NCBI GenBank assembly: GCA_013375455.1
Contig: JABXJT010000027.1
Location: 1-56,355 of the forward strand
Length of the DNA: 56,355 bases
Source: Candidatus Helarchaeota archaeon
Lineage (GTDB): Archaea > Asgardarchaeota > Lokiarchaeia > Helarchaeales > HEL-GB-A
Reading direction: 5' to 3'
Shown here: positions 17,620 through 26,085 of the stretch, piece by piece
Layout: the number at the start of each line of letters is the position of its first letter
Position numbering within the stretch: the first letter of the stretch is position 1
Notes under the pieces: generated by a model
Databases searched by the model: none
Told to the model about the DNA's origin: nothing
Seen by the model: only the letters and a program-made list of their open reading frames with translations
Translations under genes and position numbers: made by a program

Positions 17620-17814
17620 TTATTCTTCTTCTTCCTCTGAATAAAACCAGTTTTCTTTCTCAAAATTTTCTAAAATTTCAATAACTTTTTCTTCTGGCAT
17701 TTTTAATTTTTTAGCAATATCTTCTGGAGTAGCCCCCTCATCTCCAGCACTCACAACTTCCATCAACACGGCGCGTTCTTCGTCAGATAATTCTTCGGTG
17801 GGTTCTTCAGACAT
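17620..17814 (-). CDS. Small acidic winged-helix-like protein
   Basis: This 64-aa protein starts at ATG 17814 after GGAG with an eight-base spacer. A helix-turn-helix pattern (ERAVLMEVVSAG, ATPEDIAKKLKMPEEKVIEI, LENFEKENWFY) resembles MarR/TrmB-like winged helices. It is strongly acidic, with a Glu-only end, which is unusual for DNA binding and may indicate a protein-binding winged helix. Confidence 0.7.
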   Translation of the reverse strand: MSEEPTEELSDEERAVLMEVVSAGDEGATPEDIAKKLKMPEEKVIEILENFEKENWFYSEEEEE

Positions 17815-17941
17815 TGGTTCAACTCCAAATTCTTTAAAACTGAGAGTTAAGTGATACTTTAGTCTTTTTTAAGTTATTTATCGTTCGAGCTGTCTACTCA
17901 AAATTTATCATAACTATAAAAAATCGCCTAAAAAAAGAGAA

Positions 17942-19051
17942 TTAGAGCTGATCAAAGATTCCAGTTTCGATGAGTTTTTGCAAGGTATTTTTTGAAGTAG
18001 AAATAATATGAGCATTGAAAGGCGGTTTTTCGAGTACCTCAGCGACTTCGTCATGAAAAATTCTGCAAATTAAGTGGGAGTTCTTGTTAATTTCTCTAAT
18101 TTCATCAGTGATGAGTAGTACCTCTTCAACCTCGTCCATTAAGGTAATGATGAGATTGGTTGTAGATACTCCTGCTTCTTTTAAAATATCGCTATCCTTT
18201 GCATCGCCTATTATTATCGGCTCTTCATCAATTATATCCTCAACTACATCTCTGTTTTTCTCAATTATCTTATAAGGTAGTTTAATTGCCTTAAATTTCC
18301 TCATCAATCTCCGGGTAATGTGATTACAACCAATTAAAACCGCATCTTTAGATCCCCATTCTTTTATTTTCGAGGATATCATTTGACAGGCATATCTGGA
18401 GGTGGAAATCGTCTCACATTTCAGCTGCTTCTCTAAAATTTTCGCTATTGCATCATCAAAGCACCTACAGATAATTTTGCAGTCTTTATTTTCCGCCCGA
18501 ATATTATGAGTGGCAACAACTAGAGTTTCGAGATCGTTTTTCGTGATTAAAACCAATTTAGCATCTCTCACATTTGCATCCTCTATAATTTCTGGATCAT
18601 ATGCTTTTTTTGGAACTATCGGTTCCTCTTCATCAATAAGATCCTCGGTTAAAATCCTGTCATCTTCGATGATGACATAGGTCTTATTCAGTCGATCTAT
18701 ATATTCTCTCACACGTTGGCCAAGATGTGAATACCCGATAATGATTGTGTGGTTTTTCATCGATTTGGAGATTTTTATACACATTTGTATCGGATGGTAT
18801 TTCCTATAGAGATCAATTGTTATAAGAGTAAAGATCCAACTAAAAATAAGAAATCCAGAAATAGTCGCATAAAAAAAACCATATTCCGGCAATTCGGCAA
18901 GGTAGAATGTGTATTGTAAAGCTTTTGAAGGGTTATACCCTGTTATTATGTAAAAAACGATGTAGTTAATGATGTACCATAAACTCAAAATCAGAAATAA
19001 TACCAAATTTTGTTTTAATACTATTTTAAATTTGGTAATTCTTTTATTCAT
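17942..19051 (-). CDS. RCK-domain ion-channel-like protein with degenerate selectivity filter (copy 1)
   Basis: This 369-aa protein has TM1 (about residues 14-40), a pore-helix-like segment, TM2 (about 66-84) and two RCK/TrkA-N domains. The first RCK contains TIIIGYSHLGQRVREYI and the second AVLIGCNHITRRLMRKF, with a C-terminal TrkA-C-like end. The layout matches MthK-type potassium channels. However, where TVGYG should be, the sequence reads LPEYGFFY, so potassium selectivity is doubtful. The start is ATG 19051 (MNKRITKFKI), which aligns with the start of its paralog at 21037 and has GGAAGGG upstream. A sensory or altered channel is the likely role (inference). Confidence 0.85.
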   Translation of the reverse strand: MNKRITKFKIVLKQNLVLFLILSLWYIINYIVFYIITGYNPSKALQYTFYLAELPEYGFFYATISGFLIFSWIFTLITIDLYRKYHPIQMCIKISKSMKNHTIIIGYSHLGQRVREYIDRLNKTYVIIEDDRILTEDLIDEEEPIVPKKAYDPEIIEDANVRDAKLVLITKNDLETLVVATHNIRAENKDCKIICRCFDDAIAKILEKQLKCETISTSRYACQMISSKIKEWGSKDAVLIGCNHITRRLMRKFKAIKLPYKIIEKNRDVVEDIIDEEPIIIGDAKDSDILKEAGVSTTNLIITLMDEVEEVLLITDEIREINKNSHLICRIFHDEVAEVLEKPPFNAHIISTSKNTLQKLIETGIFDQL

Positions 19052-19308
19052 ATTTAAAACCCTTCCAAATTTGACCTCCAAAAATTTCCTAACTCATTTT
19101 TTCTATGGTTCATTTTTTATTATGGACATATTTTCGTGTTCTATGTCCATAGAAGCATTTGTAAGTGTCCATATATTAATATATTTATGTATGTATGTGT
19201 ATAATTGTATGTTGAATCCATAAGTTTTTGATTTTAAAATGGCAAATTTCGACCATTTTATAAGGACTAGATATTGAAAATATTGAGATCTGTAGTAGTT
19301 GTGATAAA

Positions 19309-19902
19309 ATGAGCAAAAAAGTCAAAAAAATATCCATTCATACAACGATTTCGGAGAGTACCTATGAATTAATTGAGAAATTTACGAATATGATGGGTGC
19401 TAAAAACAAAAAAATCTTCAGAAATAAGGCTGCAGTTATTGAAGAGGCACTCAAACTACTCGATCAGAAGTTAAATCCGGAGAAAAATGACCTACAGGAA
19501 ATATGGAACAAATCAAGAAATGAATTAAATTTGGTTACTGTAGGCAAACCTACATATCTGGCTTATATTTCTGGAGATCATAAGAAGGCATTACATCAAA
19601 ACATTGCAGTTGAAGTAATTGAATGGTACAAACGGAAAGAAATTGATGAATTATCAGTTAAAGAGATTTTGGAATCAATTAAAGTAATGTGGATGGCCGG
19701 AAATTATTTCTATAAAGTTGATATTGAAGTTGGCAGTAAAGGGCTCTTTCATGTAACCTTCTATCATGATTTTCATAGTGAGAAATATAGCGAATTTTGG
19801 GGTGCCTACTTCAGCGAACTATTAAAGACTCAAAGAAACTGTGAAGTGGAGAAGTTTGTTCGGATTGATTCATTCATTTTGACAGTAAGTCCTGAAAATT
19901 AA
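19309..19902 (+). CDS. Possible ribbon-helix-helix N-terminal protein between the channel paralogs
   Basis: This 197-aa protein starts at ATG 19309 after GTGATAAA. Residues 1-55 (KKISIHTTISESTYELIEKF, then FRNKAAVIEEALKLLDQKL) fit a strand-helix-helix arrangement like MetJ/Arc or antitoxin DNA-binding domains. The C-terminal 130 residues are mixed alpha/beta (YFYKVDIEVGSKGLFHVTFY) and unrecognised, perhaps a ligand-binding or dimerisation domain. It faces the promoter region of the channel-like gene at 19051 across an AT-rich 250-bp gap, so regulation of that gene is possible. Confidence 0.6.
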   Translation: MSKKVKKISIHTTISESTYELIEKFTNMMGAKNKKIFRNKAAVIEEALKLLDQKLNPEKNDLQEIWNKSRNELNLVTVGKPTYLAYISGDHKKALHQNIAVEVIEWYKRKEIDELSVKEILESIKVMWMAGNYFYKVDIEVGSKGLFHVTFYHDFHSEKYSEFWGAYFSELLKTQRNCEVEKFVRIDSFILTVSPEN

Positions 19903-19924
19903 AAGAAAAAAAGTTGATTGGATT

Positions 19925-21037
19925 TTATAATTTATCAAAAATTCCGCTTTCAATTAGTTTATTCAAGGTATTTTTGGAAGTAGATATGACGTAAGCATTG
20001 AAAGGCGGTTTTTCCAATAGTTCGGCCACTTCTTCATGAAAGAACCTGCACATTAAATGACAATTTTTGTTCAGTTCTCTGATTTGATCGACAATAATTA
20101 ATACTTCGCCCGATGCATCCATTAACGTAACCACGAGCTCAGCCGTGGGCACGCCAGCCTCTTTTAAAATATCTAAGTCTTTCGCATCACCAATGATGAT
20201 TGGTTCCTCATCTATGATATCTTCAACGCGTTTTTTATCTCTCTCGATGACTTTATAATTAATGTCATTTGCTTTTAACTTCTTCATGAGCCTTCTTGCG
20301 GTGTGATTGCAGCCGATTATGACTAAATTTTCTACCTTCCCTTTCTCAATTTCGGTAAATACCACCTGGCACGCGTAGCGTGAAGTTGATATTGTATCGC
20401 AGCCTAGCTGTTTTTCGAGGATTTTTGCTAATGAGTCGTCATAGCACCTGCATATTATTTTGCAAGTCTTATTTACTTCTCGGATCAAGTCAGTCGCTAC
20501 TACCAAAGATTCAAGGTCATCTTTCGTGTTTAAAATCAATTTGGCATCTTTAATATTTGCATCATCCAAGATTTCCTTATCTAGGGGTTTTTTAGGTACT
20601 ATAGGTTCCTCTGCTTCGATCAATTCGCGGGCCAGCTGTTCATCATCCTCAATAACCACGCTGTGCTTATTTTTTTGATCCAAATATTCTTTGATCCGCT
20701 GACCAAAGTGGGAGTAACCAATTATTACAGCATGATTCCTCATTGATCGAGATAAAGCAAGGCATGTCTGTTCAGGATGGTATTTCCTATAAACCTCCAC
20801 GGTGATTAGCATAAAAATCCAACCGAAAATTATGAACTCGGTAATTATTGGATAAAAATTCCCGTAGCCATTAAGAATTTCCTCGAAATAAAAGGTGTAT
20901 GCTAATGCAAGTGATGAATTTCCACCCGTAGTTATGAGAAACGCTATGAAATGGATTAAAAACCATAGAATTATAACGGAAATGCCGATCACGTTCTGTC
21001 GGAGTATGATTTTAATCTTGGTTAGCTTTTTCCACAT
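19925..21037 (-). CDS. RCK-domain ion-channel-like protein with degenerate selectivity filter (copy 2)
   Basis: This 370-aa protein is a paralog of the gene at 17942, with near-identical stretches (CRCYDDSLAKILEKQLGCDT, IDEEPIIIGDAKD, LEKPPFNAYVISTSKNTL). It has TM1 (about 12-38), pore segment, TM2 and two RCK domains with Rossmann-like AVIIGYSHFGQRIKEYL and LVIIGCNHTARRLMKKL. The pore reads EEILNGYGNFYP: the GYG triplet survives but the preceding Thr-Val is Leu-Asn, so the filter is altered though less than in copy 1. The start is ATG 21037 with GGAAGGGG eight bases upstream. It probably arose by tandem duplication. Confidence 0.87.
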   Translation of the reverse strand: MWKKLTKIKIILRQNVIGISVIILWFLIHFIAFLITTGGNSSLALAYTFYFEEILNGYGNFYPIITEFIIFGWIFMLITVEVYRKYHPEQTCLALSRSMRNHAVIIGYSHFGQRIKEYLDQKNKHSVVIEDDEQLARELIEAEEPIVPKKPLDKEILDDANIKDAKLILNTKDDLESLVVATDLIREVNKTCKIICRCYDDSLAKILEKQLGCDTISTSRYACQVVFTEIEKGKVENLVIIGCNHTARRLMKKLKANDINYKVIERDKKRVEDIIDEEPIIIGDAKDLDILKEAGVPTAELVVTLMDASGEVLIIVDQIRELNKNCHLMCRFFHEEVAELLEKPPFNAYVISTSKNTLNKLIESGIFDKL

Positions 21038-21118
21038 TTTTTTTGCCCCTTCCAGGTAACTTTAGAAAATTTTCATATTTAATCCTATGTTTTTTGAAAA
21101 AAAGAAAGAGGAGTTTGA

Positions 21119-21577
21119 TTATTTCAACATTAAAATGGTTGCTTCACCGACTGTCGCTTCTTTTCCGTCATGACTCGAATCTTTTACGCAATTATCGACG
21201 ACGACAGTTGTTTTAACCTTTAAAAATTTCAGCTTTCCTTCCTTCTTAGTATATTTTTCGATAACTTCTGCGTGAGCGGAAACTGTATCGCCATGATGTA
21301 TTGGTAGTGTAAAACGGACCGTTTGGCCCCCATAAATACACCCGGGTCCAGGTAGTTTCATTCCTAAAACGGTTGAGATAAGTCCAACACTTAAGACACC
21401 GTGACAAATTCGCCCGCCAAATTGGGTTTTTTTAGCATATTCCTCATCTACATGCATTGGGTTAAAGTCTCCCGTTATACCTGCGAATAAATAGTCGTCT
21501 GCTTCCGAGATTGTCTTTGTAAATACTGCTTTATCACCGACATTAATTTCATCATACGTTTTTTCATCATAGGGCAA
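21119..21577 (-). CDS. MaoC-like (R)-specific enoyl-CoA hydratase
   Basis: This 152-aa hot-dog-fold protein has the hydratase-2 motif ITGDFNPMHVDEEYA (catalytic Asp and His) and FGGRICHGVLSVGL. This matches PhaJ-type enzymes that hydrate trans-2-enoyl-CoA to (R)-3-hydroxyacyl-CoA. The start is TTG 21577, supported by GGAGAG eight bases upstream. With the acyl-CoA dehydrogenase and CoA-transferase in this window it suggests short-chain acyl-CoA metabolism. Confidence 0.9.
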   Translation of the reverse strand: MPYDEKTYDEINVGDKAVFTKTISEADDYLFAGITGDFNPMHVDEEYAKKTQFGGRICHGVLSVGLISTVLGMKLPGPGCIYGGQTVRFTLPIHHGDTVSAHAEVIEKYTKKEGKLKFLKVKTTVVVDNCVKDSSHDGKEATVGEATILMLK

Positions 21578-21634
21578 TTCTTTTTCTCTCCAAAATATAT
21601 TCCAAAAAAATCAAACAATTTTTTAAACTCTCTA

Positions 21635-21829
21635 TTAAAAATAAGAAAAACTTTTCGTAACTAAGAGTTCTTCACATTCCCTCTTTTCAGACTCTGAAAA
21701 ACTGTAGGTTTCAATGAGATCCTTAATTTTCAGCCGAAGTTCGATGCGAGAAGCTAGTTTGTTTTTATTGAGATAAGAGTTTAAGTCTTGGAAGAGGGCT
21801 TTTAACTTATTCTCAAGAATAAAGAAATC
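21635..21829 (-). pseudogene. Start-less reading frame downstream of the LeuA-like gene
   Basis: A minus-strand frame of 64 codons (containing DLNSYLNKNKLASRIELRL and IETYSFSESEKRECEELL) has coding-like, helical composition but no ATG, GTG or TTG. It is in the same frame as the upstream LeuA-like gene, separated only by its TAA and a second stop. It may be a decayed gene, a gene starting at ATT, or a chance frame. No family is recognised. Confidence 0.25.
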
Positions 21830-21844
21830 GTTTCCTCAAAAATC

Positions 21845-23182
21845 TTAATAAATTTGGCCATAGAGGCGTTCATCCTTCGGTTTTTTACCAGTTACATCTT
21901 CAACTATTTTCCAAAATTCAATGGGATTTAATCCCGAGTAAGCTTGGGTTATCTTCTCTTTAATGGCTTTCATTGTCTTGAGTGATTCTTCTTTCGTGAG
22001 AATGCCAGGGCGATCTTTAATTCGCTGTAAAATTTCATAGATTTCCTGGTCGGTTACTTGGATTTGTCCGATTTTAAGGACGTACTTGATGGTTGATCGA
22101 CCAGAAAATTTGCCCATGTAGAATTTTCGCTCGCGTCCGACCATCTTTGGCGGGAAAGGTTCAATGGCAATTGGACCTCCTGATAGAATGGCATGGACAT
22201 GAAGGCCTGATTCGTGTGAGAAAGAATTTACACCGACAATTGCTTTATGCGTTGAGAGAGGCAAGCCAAAGTAAGCCTCAACTAGGTTGGCTAATTCATA
22301 CAGTTTTTCTAAATTAACCGTTTTGATTCCATACAAAAATTGCAGGCTGGTAACTAATTCTTCAAGGGGAGTATTTCCCGCACGTTCCCCATACCCATTG
22401 ACACACACGTGTGGGTAATTAGCACCCTCTTCAATTGCAGCAAGGGTGTTTGCGTGAGCGAGTCCTAAATCATTGTGGCAGTGAATTGATAGGGGAGTAC
22501 CGCCTAATGCATCTAAGTATTCTTTCAAATTACGAATGAAGTATTTCATTGCTACAGGTCCCATGCAGCCAACAGTATCAGCAATGACAATTTTATCAGC
22601 TCCTGCCTCTATTGCAACCTTGCAAAACTGTTGTAACCTTTCTAATGAGGTCCTAGTTGCGTCCATCAATACAAAATCCGTGATGATCCCGTGGTCATTT
22701 GAATACTGAATCGCGTTGGTTATATCTTCAAATGCCTCTTTGTATGATTTTCGCATTACTAATTCCATAGCTAAATCACTAACTGGATAAAAAATCGGGA
22801 TTTCAGGAACATCACATGCTAAGCAAGCATCTATGTCCATTTTCACGGTTCTAGCAGGTGCGGCTAGTTGTGCGTGCTTAAAGCTTTCTCTTGCAAGTGT
22901 TTTGACAGCAATTTTTTCATCTTCGGTGACCGCAGGATACCCAACTGCGATGATATCCACGCCTATCTCATCCAACAATTTAGCGATATCCAATTTTTCA
23001 TTTAAATTAAGAGAAACCCCAGGAGTTTGTTCCCCATCTCGTAGGGTTTCATCCCAGATAAATATCTTTGAAGGAAGCGTTGGCGGACGAATTGTATCGA
23101 GTGCATTGTAATCAAAAAGCAAATCAGTCCTTTGAAATCTGTCTAATTCCCGCTGATTTTTTAGATAATTTGTGTTTGACAT
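21845..23182 (-). CDS. LeuA/homocitrate-synthase family enzyme lacking the regulatory domain
   Basis: This 445-aa protein has a TIM-barrel HMGL-like catalytic domain with DETLRDGEQTPGV, the HCHNDLGLAHANTL metal-binding motif, NGYGERAGNTPLEE and FSHESGLHVHA. It condenses acetyl-CoA with a 2-oxoacid. The roughly 120-aa LeuA allosteric domain is absent, which favours homocitrate synthase/AksA/NifV-type or (Re)-citrate synthase over leucine-regulated isopropylmalate synthase. The substrate cannot be read from sequence. The start is ATG 23182 (MSNTNYLKN) with GAGTGG upstream; a TTG nine codons earlier is less likely. No other leucine genes are adjacent. Confidence 0.88.
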   Translation of the reverse strand: MSNTNYLKNQRELDRFQRTDLLFDYNALDTIRPPTLPSKIFIWDETLRDGEQTPGVSLNLNEKLDIAKLLDEIGVDIIAVGYPAVTEDEKIAVKTLARESFKHAQLAAPARTVKMDIDACLACDVPEIPIFYPVSDLAMELVMRKSYKEAFEDITNAIQYSNDHGIITDFVLMDATRTSLERLQQFCKVAIEAGADKIVIADTVGCMGPVAMKYFIRNLKEYLDALGGTPLSIHCHNDLGLAHANTLAAIEEGANYPHVCVNGYGERAGNTPLEELVTSLQFLYGIKTVNLEKLYELANLVEAYFGLPLSTHKAIVGVNSFSHESGLHVHAILSGGPIAIEPFPPKMVGRERKFYMGKFSGRSTIKYVLKIGQIQVTDQEIYEILQRIKDRPGILTKEESLKTMKAIKEKITQAYSGLNPIEFWKIVEDVTGKKPKDERLYGQIY

Positions 23183-23283
23183 CGGTTCCACTCTTTTTAA
23201 TTCTATCAATTAAATAAAATCAAAACATAAAAAAGAATTTGCGGTCTCTAAGGAAGTAAAAGTAATCTGCGTGGGATGCCTTT

Positions 23284-23820
23284 TTGTTCATCATATATTT
23301 TGTTGATTTTGGAAAAGAAGAAATTCCCAGCGGAATTGCTGCTGATTCTCATTTTAGAGAACTGGTAATCAAGCAAGCTAAGAAAGAACTAGAAGATCTG
23401 AAAAAAATTGATAATGTAATTAAAGAATTGTTGACTTCTGAAGAATTTGACATAAAAAAAGATTCTGGTATTTATAACATTCGATTTTTTGATAAAATGG
23501 ATAATTTTAATATAGAAACTCGAGGGTATTCATTTCAAATTGACAAGGAAATGATAGAAAAATTAGTCAACGGTTATCGGATTCTATGCGTGGTTGAATG
23601 CACGATTTTTGTGCCCGTTTTATCCGCACCCAAATGGGTAAAGGGGCTAGTTCGGGAAAAAGATTTTGAAATGCAAGTTCTCGCGCCTGGGTTTACATTG
23701 GATGACGAAAAGTTCCGTCTAGAAATTACGGATTTTGATTCAGAATTGAGTGAGGCTTTGAGAAAAATCGCAGGAGGCAGACTGCTTATTTCCTACGTGC
23801 GGTATTCTCAATTAAGTTAG
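23284..23820 (+). CDS. Hypothetical protein
   Basis: This 178-aa protein starts at TTG 23284. It has no signal peptide or TM segment; a helical KKELEDLKKIDNVIKELL region is followed by beta-rich sequence (YNIRFFDKMDNFNIETRGYSF, VVECTIFVPVLSAPKWVKG). I do not recognise the family. It is 26 bases upstream of the membrane protein at 23847 and probably co-transcribed with it. Confidence 0.65.
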   Translation: MFIIYFVDFGKEEIPSGIAADSHFRELVIKQAKKELEDLKKIDNVIKELLTSEEFDIKKDSGIYNIRFFDKMDNFNIETRGYSFQIDKEMIEKLVNGYRILCVVECTIFVPVLSAPKWVKGLVREKDFEMQVLAPGFTLDDEKFRLEITDFDSELSEALRKIAGGRLLISYVRYSQLS

Positions 23821-23846
23821 TAAAATGCGAAATGAAATGATGAAAA

Positions 23847-24428
23847 ATGAATAAAGAGACCATATTTAAAGTGGCATCGTGGGGGACAATCATTGTTTGT
23901 ATCTTTATAATTTTTAACGCCTTTAATCCCGATATCAGTGATTTGGGAGTATTTTATTCATACCTGCTGTTCATTTCGGGAATAATTGGGATAGTTGGAG
24001 CAATATTTTCGTTAGGAATATTTCCAGTCATTGGGGGTTTGGCCATTAGTGGCGGAATGATGGTGATATCGGTTCAAGATGGTTTCGATGTATCAACACT
24101 AATTGTCTTTTTGGAAGCAATTCTTCTTATTATAGGAGGGAGTGGGATGATCTTGACATATGAAGAACCGCTAAATCTACTCTCGACTGATTTATCTCGG
24201 CTCAATATTGGCAAAACTGAATATTTTGAATTAAAAGCTCTGGGAATTACAAATTTAAAAGAATTAGTTGAAGAAAAAGGACATGAAGGGGAAATTTGTT
24301 CAATAACTTCAATTTCCGTTCCAGAATTAAAAGATTGGATTCGGCAGGCAGAACACATTCTCCAAGAAGTGGAAAAAACAAGGAAATCTCAATTGCAGAA
24401 GGATTATAAGAAAAAATTTAAGAAATAA
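23847..24428 (+). CDS. Four-span membrane protein with C-terminal helix-hairpin-helix-like domain
   Basis: This 193-aa protein has four hydrophobic segments in residues about 8-103 (TIIVCIFIIFN, YLLFISGIIGIVGA, FPVIGGLAISGGMM, VFLEAILLIIGGSGM). A cytosolic domain follows, with LSRLNIGKTEYFELKALGIT and an ISVPELKDWIRQAEHI repeat-like end. That pattern resembles DUF4332/HhH modules which bind DNA or proteins. The tail is basic (KKKFKK). The start is ATG 23847, without a strong Shine-Dalgarno. The function is unknown. Confidence 0.7.
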   Translation: MNKETIFKVASWGTIIVCIFIIFNAFNPDISDLGVFYSYLLFISGIIGIVGAIFSLGIFPVIGGLAISGGMMVISVQDGFDVSTLIVFLEAILLIIGGSGMILTYEEPLNLLSTDLSRLNIGKTEYFELKALGITNLKELVEEKGHEGEICSITSISVPELKDWIRQAEHILQEVEKTRKSQLQKDYKKKFKK

Positions 24429-24455
24429 TACAAAAAATGAATATCATAGAGGTTT

Positions 24456-24653
24456 TTAAACAGTCTGTTGGCCAAGTTTTATCAATCCAACAATGAAAAG
24501 AATTCCCGCTATTGCCAATACACCTATTCCAAGAACTAACAATGACATGCCAGACAAGGTGGCTGTCGAAATCATAACGCCTGATAATAAGAGGGTTAAT
24601 CCAAGGGGGAGGCAGCAGATGAAACCCCAGAGATATACGTTGAATCGTCCCAA
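24456..24653 (-). CDS. Small two-span membrane protein
   Basis: This 65-aa protein has a TTG start at 24653, supported by a strong GGGGTGA five bases upstream. Two hydrophobic helices (about residues 8-32 and 36-58) are joined by a short Ser/Thr loop. An overlapping frame at 24418-24708 has no ribosome site and poor composition, so this frame is preferred. The family is unknown. Confidence 0.65.
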   Translation of the reverse strand: MGRFNVYLWGFICCLPLGLTLLLSGVMISTATLSGMSLLVLGIGVLAIAGILFIVGLIKLGQQTV

Positions 24654-24842
24654 TTACTTCACCCCAAATTAATTTTTGATCAATGTTTGATGGAATTAAA
24701 ATCATCAAAGTATAAAATATTTCTTAATTTCTCTTTTTACCGAATTTTGATTTCTTACAGATATTACTGGGATATTTTGCGGATTTTAGAATTTAGAGTA
24801 ATGAGATTAGACTGAAAACAATTCTTGGAAAAGGTGATGTTA

Positions 24843-25049
24843 ATGCGATTGGCAGAGTTCAAATTGATTGACAAAACACAGGGTTCTTTGACGTGGAAAA
24901 TAATTGAAAGGATGCAAAAGACGCTTGAGTCCATTCCGAAAAATACGATGAACTATTTCAGTTCTACCATTGCAAGGAATCAAAGTAATTCAATAGTCAT
25001 CGATATGAACATTCCAAAACGAGAAATAACGATCAATTCATTCAAATAA
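24843..25049 (+). CDS. Small hypothetical protein
   Basis: This 68-aa protein starts at ATG 24843 (MRLAEFKLID), with AGGTGA five bases upstream; earlier in-frame starts at 24825 and 24837 overlap that motif. It is mixed in character, with a helix (WKIIERMQKTLESI) and two short strands (SIVIDMNIPKREITINSF). No homologous family is recognised. Confidence 0.6.
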   Translation: MRLAEFKLIDKTQGSLTWKIIERMQKTLESIPKNTMNYFSSTIARNQSNSIVIDMNIPKREITINSFK

Positions 25050-25202
25050 GCATGTATTAATTTCTGAAGTTATTCCACTTTTTTTAATTTTTAGTATTTT
25101 TGTAGAAATTAGGCATAAAAATATTTTAAAATACAGCCCTCAATGTTTTTCTGCGAACAAAAGATAAGCTGATCAAACGAATTACTTCCATCGGAGGAAC
25201 AG

Positions 25203-26075
25203 ATGATGAAAGATAAAATCATGTCTTTAAAAGAAGCCGTGGAATTATTTGTTGAAGACGGAGATTTAGTTGGAATTGGTGGGCTTTCTTTTTGGAGGAA
25301 AGCAGGAGCAGCCACACGTGAAATAATCCGGCAAAAGAGAAAGAATTTAGGGGGTATCTCTTTTGTTGGAGGAATTTGTGCAGATATGTTAATAGGGGCA
25401 GGTTGCCTCGATCGAATTAGGACCAGTTTTATCGGAATGGAGTTATTTGGATTGGCTCCTAATCATAGAAGGGCGGTAGGAGCAGGGCAACTAAAAGTGA
25501 TTGAGGAATCGGAAGCATCAATTGCATTAGGATTGAAAGCGATTTATTTAAAATTACCATTCCTTCCATTAAGAGGCATCTTAGAGAGTGATGTCTTAAA
25601 GGTTAGAGAAGATATGAAAGAATTCAATTGTCCACTCACGGGGGATAAATTAGTCGCTTGCCCGCCGATTCAAGTGGATGTTGCAATAATTCACGTGCCT
25701 TACGCGGATGAGAAAGGGAATGGAAACGTTCAGGGACCCGTATGGCTTGATGATGATTTGGCAAAAACTGCAAAAAAAACGATAGTAACGTGTGAGAGGA
25801 TAGTTGAAACAGAAGACATAATCCATTACCAAGGAAAAGGGCAAATACCCATGCAAACCGTGGATGCCGTAGTAAAAGTCCCCTTTGGCGCGCATCCTAC
25901 AAGTTGTTATCCATTTTACACTTATGATGCAGATGCAATAATGAAATACATCAATTATTGCCAGACACCTGAGGGATATAAAGAATATGAGAAAGAATAC
26001 ATTGCGCTACCTACTCAAGAGGAATATTTAGAAAAAATTGGAGGAATAAAAGAGATTCTTAAAATTTTATTGTAG
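25203..26075 (+). CDS. CoA-transferase family I, alpha subunit (glutaconate CoA-transferase-like)
   Basis: This 290-aa protein starts at ATG 25203 with GGAGGAACAG directly upstream, an optimal Shine-Dalgarno. It begins KIMSLKEAVELFVEDGDLVGIGG, the N-terminal signature of 3-oxoacid/glutaconate CoA-transferase alpha subunits. The chain continues with ISFVGGICADMLIGAGCLDRI and HVPYADEKGNGNVQGP. It transfers CoA between carboxylic acids together with the beta subunit ten bases downstream. It lacks the fused beta domain, as expected for the two-gene form. The exact acid is unknown. Confidence 0.9.
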   Translation: MMKDKIMSLKEAVELFVEDGDLVGIGGLSFWRKAGAATREIIRQKRKNLGGISFVGGICADMLIGAGCLDRIRTSFIGMELFGLAPNHRRAVGAGQLKVIEESEASIALGLKAIYLKLPFLPLRGILESDVLKVREDMKEFNCPLTGDKLVACPPIQVDVAIIHVPYADEKGNGNVQGPVWLDDDLAKTAKKTIVTCERIVETEDIIHYQGKGQIPMQTVDAVVKVPFGAHPTSCYPFYTYDADAIMKYINYCQTPEGYKEYEKEYIALPTQEEYLEKIGGIKEILKILL

Positions 26076-26085
26076 GTGAGTGATA

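Noticed and set aside
24418..24708. 96-codon minus-strand frame
   Set aside because: The overlapping 65-codon frame has a strong GGGGTGA site and two clean membrane helices; this longer one does not.
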